The notes below the pieces were generated by a model that was not told the origin of the DNA, ran no database searches, and saw only the letters and a program-made list of their open reading frames with translations. From Actinomucor elegans (lineage: Eukaryota; Mucoromycota; Mucoromycetes; Mucorales; Mucoraceae), in assembly GCA_026027325.1 (NCBI GenBank), contig JAMSLZ010000003.1, forward strand, positions 248,001 to 312,000: 64,000 bases of DNA, written 5' to 3'. The position numbers were made by a program, and so were the translations under genes. This document shows, one piece after another, positions 47,175-55,888 of this stretch; position 1 is the stretch's first letter; each line of letters opens with the position of its first letter.

Positions 47175-49034
47175 TCAAGCTTCTTCAGTGGTTCCACCAT
47201 ATGTTTCGAATTCGCTCACCAAAACTATTGATATATTGTCCATCGTCAACAGTTGGTGTTTGTCCTTGTTTTCATTTCCATATCTGAATACTGAAGCATA
47301 CAAGTCATTTATTTTGCTATTGTGTAACGGAACGTTCGTCCGTGTGCTGCTTCTGTCATCCATTTCAATAGCTCCGTCTTCTGCAATTGCATTAGCCTTT
47401 ACTTTGATCGAGTACTGTAAAGTGGATAACAACAACAATCGAAGATTTGCCTTATAAATGGGAGATGCCACTCTAGAAGAAACCGCAATAATGATAACAA
47501 ATATAGCAAATAGCACACAGGCAAAAACCCGCCAACCCATAGGGATATCCAAACCTGGCGTCACCACAGCTGTTATTCTAATAAAGAAACCGCTTTCAAG
47601 GGGCCCGCTACGTAAACTAGTAGCTATCACAACAAGATCAGTCCACATGTTCTGACCATTGGCAGTATCTACAGAAGGGAGCGGATCTAAATCTTGCAGT
47701 AATTGATGATAGCTACTTGTGGGATTTAATTCTTGGTGTTTGATTACTTGGTGTGCAAAAAGATCTTCTAGATATTCAAAGCCCGTAGGAAAACTGCTGT
47801 TACTTTGAATATAAAAGCCAGAGACTGAGATAAGATCAATCATGATACCGTGACCACCTTCAGGCTTTTTGATATAGGTATAAACAGAATCGATGACTTT
47901 GTTATTCTCGATATTACGGCGGGTAGCTTGAAGCGTGGGCAATGTTGGGTTTTGTAAAGCCAAGTCTGTTAATTGACAAACAATAGAATCAATATCTTGG
48001 TTATAAGGCAGAGTATCTTGAACTTTATCAGTTGGTGCTCTACAGAGAATACTATCTGTATTATCATAGAACGTAGTAATGTGGGCTGTCTTCTTGATTA
48101 ATAAAGAAATGCGGTCCCTATCCAAGTAGAGTAGACTTGCATCAGTAGAAGCAGAAGCAGACATTTGCTCATGCAAAAATGAAGATCGAAACACTTGATT
48201 GTTTTTCTCGAGGACGCTGACACTACCACCAGAGGATTTGCCCGTATTTTTGCGCAAATATAGAGTGCTGTCAATGATAGGAAAACAAGTACGATTATAA
48301 GCCCGGACAGCTTCCACGTGATGCTCTTGAACATCGTTAAAGTTAGTGACTAGGTTGTTAATGTAAGCTGAATCGTCTCTGTCAATACATTGCTTCAAAG
48401 TGCTGGATGGTTCCTGGCTTTTAGAGTAATAATACGTCACTCTCTTTTTGCCGAACTGATCTGTTATGAAGAATGTGTTGTCTTGAGTATTGATTGTTTG
48501 GGGAATAAGTGAATAACGGTCATCATTCTCCCGACGTGCTGTGTCTGCAGCTATTTTATGGACTTTATACCATACTCCAGAAGGATTGGCAGTTGTGTTT
48601 ATATTGTTTGAAATCAAATAGTCTTCAAGGATTGCAATGGTGGTATTTGCCCTGGCATTCATTTTTATGTTGGTCTGTTCTTTGAATATCAAATGTTGAA
48701 ACCCTTTGTATAGTTCATTAGGCCTTCTTTCTATTGTAGGTGTTAAATAGTTATAATCTAGCCCAAAAATCTAGCTTTTATTTGCGATCCATGCCGGTAA
48801 AAAGTATATTACGAGACTAATGGCTGTGAACACCAGGACTACGTTTTTCTTGATTTTTGTGGTAGTGAAACGATCAAAGTAAAGAACTTTTTCATAATAG
48901 CTTTGTTCATACATGAGACGGATATCGATATCTTTTATTAAAAACGAGGTTGCCATTACAGTACGTCTAACTGTTTCTACGCCTGCAAGCGCGAGTATCT
49001 GGCTTAGGGCAACAACTGCTGGAATCGGAAGCAT
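47175..49034 (-). pseudogene. Cluster paralogue P1 (subfamily A), interrupted by one in-frame TAG
   Basis: P1 has 619 sense codons plus one internal TAG (codon 88, at 48771-48773); no other stop or frameshift is visible. It aligns along its length with P3: IPAVVALSQILALAGVE, DIDIRLMYEQ, a second helix (VVLVFTAISLVIYFLP), then after the stop NPSGVWYK, SSTLKQCID, TCFPIIDSTL, LLIKKTAHITTFYDN and IVCQLTDLALQNPTLP. A late helix (VFACVLFAIFVIIIAV) precedes a tail with EDGAIEM and QLLTMDNISIVLV. The likely layout is two N-terminal helices, ectodomain, one helix, cytosolic tail. A fresh pseudogene, readthrough or sequencing error are all possible. A shorter product from the ATG at 48690 would lack the N-terminal helices. 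The family is unknown to me. Confidence 0.7.
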
Positions 49035-49842
49035 TGAGTATTTTATGATAACAAATCAGAAAAAGAAGTCGAGGGGAAGTAAAGTAAAGCTAGATAACCT
49101 TTGTAAATTGCGTGTTACTTTATTGTACCATTAAGTACAACATATGGTTCTTAACTGGTTCATTAATCCCTCGATTCTGAAAACTCAATTCTTTTTGCTT
49201 AGCATGATCCAAGAATGACTAGTTGCATGGTGTAACACCTATAATGTTTCACTGATTTGGCTTTATTGGGCTCCGTTCGCGACAATTGCTTTATATACAA
49301 GCTTAAAACTAATCAAATATTTGCCAATTCACTGCCTACAATACATATTACAATTAGATAGCTTGATCTAGAGAGATATTTATAAGATGAGTGCTTGAGC
49401 ATGAAGTGCAGAATTTACAACAACAATAGCTTGCACTGACACCACCTAAAAAACTAAGTTGGGCTGAGCCGTTTTAGAATAATATGGTTCGCGTCCACAA
49501 TTCTCAATTTCGAAAAAAAAAAAGCTTATGATCATACAGTCCAATACTAAGAGTATTACGATTTAATAACAACCTTTTTCATAATATAAATGTTATGATA
49601 GAAGTGTAGTAATAAAATCGCGTTCTGCTTTGTATTAAGGGTACAAAAATTGATTACGAACAATTCTCAATGGAAAAATACAATTTTGACCTGGAGAATG
49701 CATTGGATCAAGTTACACAGCTTGTTGAATAGAAATTCTTATGGGCCACTGTATAATACCTGCTGTGTTAAAATGACAGACGATGTGCTGGCTCGCCCTT
49801 TTCGCTTCTTAATTATTATTTCTTCCGTACTCACCAAACTCT
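49035..49842. promoter_or_regulatory. Divergent promoter between P1 and P2
   Basis: 808 bases separate the two starts. Next to P1 is GTATTTTATGATAA followed by AGTAAAGTAAAG; the matching place next to P3 has GTATTTTAATGAGAA and AGTAAAGTAAA. Just before P2 is TTTCTTCCGTACTCACCA, and before P4 TTTCTTTCATACTCATCA. The shared proximal motifs suggest inherited promoter elements. Confidence 0.5.
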
Positions 49843-51738
49843 ATGATAGTCGCGCTTTCTGTAATACTATTTTGCTATCTCTTTGTTGCCTTATTGGCTA
49901 GCACCATACTGACTAGTGTTGTAGCAGTCAAATCCAAGCTAGATTTTCGGCTCATGTATTTACAACACCCTTTCGACAAGTTCAGAAACCTCAAATTGTT
50001 TAAAACGAATTTACTTAGCAAGTTCGCCTTTTTATTCTGTACCTTTATTGCGCTGGTGTTAATCTTTCTACCAACACTTCTAACCATACAAAGTGATCTG
50101 ATTGACTATGAAATCTATTATATTAATGAGCGTACTATCGGCCAAGAAGAACCCCAAGGCGGCATTGTCCCCGATTTAATACAAAATAATGAAGCATACC
50201 CTATATTTGACAGTTTAGTAAGATCTGACTATCGATCGCCTGCTTATGACACCAGGGATACAAATCAAGTACTCAGGCATTATTTTTACCACAATTTAAA
50301 GAAACAAGTTGAACCTAATCTTTCTGGTGTTTGGTACGGCGGTCTTTCAGGTTTTGATGAGAGCTCGTTCAAGAGAGAAAGAGTATCAACAGCAAACGGA
50401 AGACATAAATATCCTGAACTCAGTCAACAAGAAGCAAATACTATTACTGGTACTTACAGCCCTCGAAATTCTAATGTAACTACATATACATTTGGGCTGC
50501 AAAACCAAGACTCATCCACTCTAAAACTATGTACTGATATTAGCGGCGCCACATTGATTATCAATTTAACTGATATTGAAGGCCATAAAATACAAGCTAT
50601 GCGTGGTGCACAGCCATCTACTCAAGTCTGCTACCCATTGAATGATCCAACTCTACCCATCTTAGTGCAACCAGGTAACCAAAAGATACAACCCAGTGTC
50701 TTGGACAGTAATGAACGTTTATTTCGACCCAGTCATCTCTCTGACACTTATAACCAAATTGACGTGACACTCAGCGTTAGTGGTATGAACCTCAATAACA
50801 CTCACCTCTCAATGGGCATCAAAAAAACCGTACACATTACCTTATACAATAACGCCTCTGATTATAAGAATGCTGATGTTTCTCTCAATTGCTCACTCGC
50901 GAAACTGAACGAGCCACATGATCCCTTCTTACTTAGCTTTGAGGCTAAACATGCATATAATAATGTTAATCATACACGTATCGTGTGTGCTTTGCGTGCC
51001 TTGTCGCAACAAAATCCGGATATGCCTATCTTGCAAGCTTCTCGTCGTGTAACAGAGCAAAATTCTTCTTTGAACTCAGTCTATACCTATTTGGCAGACA
51101 CACAGGCTAACCCTTTGGGCGGTTACATGGTAGATCTGACTTGGTTCACTGCTTATACTGTAGCCGCACCTGTTGCAGTGTTTCCTGAAGATAATAAGGA
51201 GTACCTGGTGGCGCATATATATGATTATTATAACGATTTTGATACTTCGACAATTGAAACCATGCTCAAGCTTACCGATCCTTATGGATACTCATTTGTC
51301 AAACAAGAAATTAAACCTATTCTGGCTGACCTCGTATTGGTGCGCGCTGCTCTCTTGCGTGGAAACACATACTACTTTACCATGACACAGGCATCACCAC
51401 ACTATGGCATGAGAATAAGTAATGATTGGCATACTCAGACATTTTTTCTTTTGTGCTTTTTTTTACTCGTTGCTTGGATAGCACTGTATCGTAAGATGGA
51501 AAGGGGTACCAATATTAGATCTATGCTCATTGATACCGTATTTGTCAATGAAAAGGAGATTAAGGAGGACGACTTAGCAACTGTAGTAAATGGTACGGAA
51601 GGACCTATAAGTCATCCATTGCATTTAAAACGAGAGTTAGGAAAGCCTGCTAGGTTGGGATTTGTAAATGGATATGGACAAGAACTTCCCATATTAACTG
51701 TGGATGACATACCCGTAGGAACATATTCGGCCGCGTAG
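49843..51738 (+). CDS. Cluster paralogue P2 (subfamily B), unknown membrane-anchored protein
   Basis: An intact 631-residue intronless gene. Helix 1 spans about residues 4-29, followed by SKLDFRLMYLQHPFDKF, then helix 2 (61-82, FAFLFCTFIALVLIFLP). Residues 85-530 form a predicted ectodomain with several Asn-glycosylation sequons (NVT, NLT, NNT, NHT, NSS). It has four cysteines placed as in the paralogues: TLKLCTD, VCYPLNDPTLP, LNCSLAK and RIVCALRAL. Shared motifs include SGVWY, FGLQNQDSSTL and SMGIKKTVHIT. Helix 3 (about 533-549) precedes a cytosolic tail with RSMLIDTVFVNE and LPILTVDDIPV. Residues 374-458 are nearly identical in DNA to P4. Function unknown; the layout suits a surface receptor, adhesin or scaffold. 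It shares a divergent promoter with P1. Confidence 0.85.
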   Translation: MIVALSVILFCYLFVALLASTILTSVVAVKSKLDFRLMYLQHPFDKFRNLKLFKTNLLSKFAFLFCTFIALVLIFLPTLLTIQSDLIDYEIYYINERTIGQEEPQGGIVPDLIQNNEAYPIFDSLVRSDYRSPAYDTRDTNQVLRHYFYHNLKKQVEPNLSGVWYGGLSGFDESSFKRERVSTANGRHKYPELSQQEANTITGTYSPRNSNVTTYTFGLQNQDSSTLKLCTDISGATLIINLTDIEGHKIQAMRGAQPSTQVCYPLNDPTLPILVQPGNQKIQPSVLDSNERLFRPSHLSDTYNQIDVTLSVSGMNLNNTHLSMGIKKTVHITLYNNASDYKNADVSLNCSLAKLNEPHDPFLLSFEAKHAYNNVNHTRIVCALRALSQQNPDMPILQASRRVTEQNSSLNSVYTYLADTQANPLGGYMVDLTWFTAYTVAAPVAVFPEDNKEYLVAHIYDYYNDFDTSTIETMLKLTDPYGYSFVKQEIKPILADLVLVRAALLRGNTYYFTMTQASPHYGMRISNDWHTQTFFLLCFFLLVAWIALYRKMERGTNIRSMLIDTVFVNEKEIKEDDLATVVNGTEGPISHPLHLKRELGKPARLGFVNGYGQELPILTVDDIPVGTYSAA

Positions 51739-53083
51739 ATGTTATACTACACATGCATGCATATATATATTTAAAACATTGTATATTTATAAAGAATTAC
51801 CTTATACTACCATTCAATGAATGTCTTATTATTTGTATGATAGATAATTCTGTATTCTAATCTCGATGATCATTTCAATAAAGTAGTATTTAATAAAACA
51901 AACAATTATAGTAGTGACTACAATTATTTATACATACCAATTTTTTGACATACCCCACATTTAGCATCAGCCTTAAAAACTAGTTTTGGTGTTTACATTC
52001 GAAAAACTTTCTAACACGAAGCTTTGTACTTTAATTCAATAGCATTCTTAAGTATAAATATCAGCCTATGCACCCTTGATACTTTGTCAGATACTCGAAA
52101 AATGACCTTATCTAATCAAGAAGTGACAATTTATATATTAGAGGTCTTACATCTCAAAACCCAATTTTAGAGAAATCTGTACAACAATTCTTCAAAGATA
52201 GAGTTTCAAGAGATGTAGTAGACTAAACCAAAGATTATCATATAAGACCCCAAATATATAAGGTTTTATTCCTGGATGAAGAAAGGGTAATACGGTACCA
52301 AATTCTTATTTTAAAAATCACCAAGGTCGCTTAAGGTAGGTTAGATAATTAATCTAAATTAGTTAGCTCTAGGCGATCGACTGTCTTCAAACCAATTTCT
52401 TGAGATCTTCCTCGAGCCAAAACATTTTTTTGGTATACCTAATATGTCAATAACTATAAAGTATATAAGAAAAAATGTAAGACATTTAATCATGCATTGA
52501 ATGATGTAAATATCATAGTCGATGTTAGTACAAATCATGAATTCTTTTTTTGTTAATAATCAGTAATTATTTTCTTGCATGATACTTTACCATGTATTTT
52601 ATATTCATAATATACAGAAATAAATAGTTGAAAATAACGCTTAAAATGCCAAACTTGCAATACTTGCAGTCTATGTCCCAAAAAGATTGTCTTTATCTCC
52701 AAACAAAATGCTAAAAAAAAATGGCAATATTTTAAATGTGATTCATAGATCTCTGGGCCAATCACTACGGAATGTCTCATAGAAATGGCAGTTTATATTC
52801 GAAATGGTTCATCTGCTAGAGTCATTATTTAACTGAAACACGTATATCAAATGCATTATACTACTAATAACTAACAGTAAATTACTGCATTTTATGTAAA
52901 CTTGCTTGAACTAATAATCTACAGATCCCCTGTCCGATCCCAGCTTAATATAATATTAGATTAAAATCCCATGTCCAGAATGAATTACTGCACGATTACA
53001 TCCTTTTTTTTCAATTGCAATGTAATTAATATATTTTATTTATGTAAGAAATTATAACTAAGATACCTGTTGCCAAACTATGT
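51739..53083. other. Convergent spacer between P2 and P3
   Basis: 1.35 kb AT-rich spacer where the two divergent pairs meet tail to tail. A reverse-oriented dispersed-repeat core (CATAGATCTCTGGGCCAATC) lies near 52744-52763 and a weaker one near 52921-52945. No gene is seen. Confidence 0.55.
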
Positions 53084-54952
53084 TTAGACTTCTTCTGGCT
53101 CTCCATGATGGTCATCTACATTAGTGCGTACAACAACAATTGGTATATCATCCATAGTCAACAGTTGATTTTTATCTTTGTTTTCTACTCCGTACTTGAA
53201 TACTGAAGCGTACAGGTTATCGATTTTTCCATTATGGTCTGGAACGATTGCTTGACCGTTGTTTATATCATTCATTTCAATAGCACCATCCTCAGAAACC
53301 CTGTTGTTCGTTGACTTTGCCTTGAGCGAGTACTGCAACGTAGATAACAATAATTTTCTAAGATTGGCCTTGTAAATGGCTGAGGTCATCATAGAAGATA
53401 TAGCGATGATGACCGCAAATACTACAAATAACACACAAGATACAATCAACCAGAGGCTAGGCATAGCCAGTGTAGGTGTCACATTAGCTTCTACTAAGTA
53501 AATGGGGTGATCTTTATCTGACAATCCTGGAAAGACATAAATCAACTGTACAAGGTCAGCCCATGTGTTTTGGCCGTAGGTTGTGTCTACAGAAGGGAAA
53601 ACATCCATTTTTTGCAGTAAATTATGGTAATTGCTTCCTGTGAGATCCCATTCCTCTCTTTTAATAGTTTGATGTGCGATAAGGACTTCCCTTTCGTTCC
53701 TATCGAGCCAACCATCTTTCTTTTTAATGAGAAAAGCAGAAACCGAGATAAGATCAATCATGATACCGTGACCACCTTCAGGCTTTTTGATATAGGTATA
53801 AACAGAATCGATGACTTTGTTATTCTCGATATTACGGCGGGTAGCTTGAAGCATGGGCAATGTTGGGTTTTGTAAAGCCAAGTCTGTTAATTGACAAACA
53901 ATAGAATCAATATCCTGGTTATACGGCAGAATATCCCGGGCATGGTTAGATGGAGTTCTGCAGAGAACACTGCTGGAGTTGTCATAGAACGCGGTGATAT
54001 GTGCCTTCTTTTTAATCAGCATAGAGATACTTTCATTATCCAGATACATTGAGCTTGCATCAACAGAAACAGAGGCAGATGTATGCTCATGTATAAAAGA
54101 GGATCGGAAAATCGCGTCGTTGAGTTCAATCTTACTTCTTGCTTCGTTGTCAACGGTTTTCTCGTATACAGCTTGTGACAGTAGCAGAGAATTATCTGTT
54201 ATGGGATAGCAAGTGTGACTATAGGCATGGACAGCTTGCACACGGTGTTTTTCAATATTACTGAAATTTGTTATCATGTTATTACTGTATGCTGGATCGG
54301 TTCTGTCGAGGCATTGTTCCAAAGTACTGGAGGATTCAAACTGTTTTGAATAATAGTAAGTTACTATATTTCGGTCATTAAAAGTTGTTGCAATAATAGC
54401 ACCTTCAGCATTGATAGTTTGGGGAACAGGTGGATAGCTTTCATCCGATTCCCAGCGTTCCGTATAAGCGAAGTTTTCATCAACGTTGTACCATACTCCT
54501 GAAGGATTGGCATTTGTGCTCATATTAGAAGTGGCAAAGTGATTTTTAATGATCGCCGCTGTGGTATTAACTACGCCTTTTGACTTGGTATTGATGAGTT
54601 CTTTAAATACTATGTCATTTCTGCTAGGTTCTATCCTATAAGGATACGATCTTAAAACCTCTGAGTAACTATACTCTGTTCCAAGAACATTGCCTTGAAT
54701 TGAAACCAATGTTGGTAAAAAGTATATCACGAGAGCAATGGCAGAAAAGCATAAAACTACATTTTTCTTGATCTTTGTGGTGGAGAAGCGCTTGAAGTAC
54801 CGAGCTTTTTGAAAGACATCTTGTTCGTACATGAGACGAAAGTCGATATCATTGATGAAATATGCAATGGCCATCACAATATATCTTGTGGCTTCTACAC
54901 CCAAAAGTCCAGCTACCTGGCTTATAGCAACAGCTGCTGGAAGAGGGATCAT
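53084..54952 (-). CDS. Cluster paralogue P3 (subfamily A), unknown membrane-anchored protein
   Basis: An intact 622-residue intronless gene, the closest relative of P1. Helix 1 lies within residues 3-33 (AAVAISQVAGLLGVEATRY), then NDIDFRLMYEQDVFQKARYF, then helix 2 (64-83, VVLCFSAIALVIYFLPTLV). The ectodomain (about 85-490) has NANPSGVWYN, SSTLEQCLDR, TCYPITDNSL, LIKKKAHITAFYDN, VLCRTPSN and IVCQLTDLALQNP. Its four family cysteines match those of P2 and P4. Helix 3 (about 497-520, LWLIVSCVLFVVFAVIIAIS) precedes a tail with LRKLLLSTLQYS, EDGAIEM and NQLLTMDDIPIVVV. Being intact where P1 has a TAG, it is the reference for the subfamily. Residues 347-403 are nearly identical in DNA to P1. Function unknown. 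Confidence 0.85.
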   Translation of the reverse strand: MIPLPAAVAISQVAGLLGVEATRYIVMAIAYFINDIDFRLMYEQDVFQKARYFKRFSTTKIKKNVVLCFSAIALVIYFLPTLVSIQGNVLGTEYSYSEVLRSYPYRIEPSRNDIVFKELINTKSKGVVNTTAAIIKNHFATSNMSTNANPSGVWYNVDENFAYTERWESDESYPPVPQTINAEGAIIATTFNDRNIVTYYYSKQFESSSTLEQCLDRTDPAYSNNMITNFSNIEKHRVQAVHAYSHTCYPITDNSLLLSQAVYEKTVDNEARSKIELNDAIFRSSFIHEHTSASVSVDASSMYLDNESISMLIKKKAHITAFYDNSSSVLCRTPSNHARDILPYNQDIDSIVCQLTDLALQNPTLPMLQATRRNIENNKVIDSVYTYIKKPEGGHGIMIDLISVSAFLIKKKDGWLDRNEREVLIAHQTIKREEWDLTGSNYHNLLQKMDVFPSVDTTYGQNTWADLVQLIYVFPGLSDKDHPIYLVEANVTPTLAMPSLWLIVSCVLFVVFAVIIAISSMMTSAIYKANLRKLLLSTLQYSLKAKSTNNRVSEDGAIEMNDINNGQAIVPDHNGKIDNLYASVFKYGVENKDKNQLLTMDDIPIVVVRTNVDDHHGEPEEV

Positions 54953-55888
54953 TGTGTATTTTAATGAGAATGTCTAGTTCAAAGAAAAGAGCGAAGAGTA
55001 AAGTAAATTTTGGAAAGGACCTAAAGTTTTCTGGACAATAGCTTAATCTTTCACAACATTTCTGTGTTCCATAAGTCGTACATTCAATTAACTAGCTTCT
55101 GGTTCTACAGAAACTCGATCCAGTTATCCTTTTTTATTGTATCGAACATATACGTCTTTTTATTCCAAACATGACCAAGGAGCGAACTATAGCTTCTACC
55201 TTGATATTGTGTTACCGCTGAGTATTACCTTTATAATGACATTGGCCGTAATGTTATTTGATCTAATGCTACATTTGCTCTCATTAATGCGAGCCCTAAA
55301 GGAGCCAGTCTACGTATATATAAAGTTGAACAAGAAGCGCCTTTAACAATGAATCTGGTGTTTCATTCAATATATTTTCGTGATCAACTATCAACTGAGA
55401 GGCTTGTAACCTCATACGCTGCAGATTTTTGCACATCTTAGAATAAATGCTGAGCTTTTATTAAAGTAGTATGTTTAATATCGCTTGCTATAGTACAAGC
55501 TTGATATAAAAAAAACTTAAAAATTGTACGGCTCAAACCACAAAGATGTTGGTCCTCTGGCTTAGTATTGTAGCGTAATAGTATTATATCTAATGAAAAC
55601 TTTAAGTTGGTACGAGTTTTTGTATTTTAGTAGAACGCAGATTTTTTTTTTTAGGAATAACAGGTAAAGCTAAGCATATGGATGATGCCATGAACGTACA
55701 GCGGATATAGTTACACGACATTTGTGTTCATGTATCACTTCTATTTGAAATAAATGTGATATAGAATTCAATTGTTAAATGGGGAGGCATAACTTTGTGT
55801 TATGTACATAATAGAGAAAGCTCTGATTTGAATCTTTCTGCTTTTTTACTCTTTTCTTTCATACTCATCAGCCTTGGCTATTTTCTAA
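54953..55888. promoter_or_regulatory. Divergent promoter between P3 and P4
   Basis: 936 bases separate the starts. It has the same arrangement and start-proximal motifs as the P1/P2 spacer (AGTAAAGTAAA on the P3 side, TACTCATCA on the P4 side). The middle parts do not look alike by eye. Confidence 0.5.
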
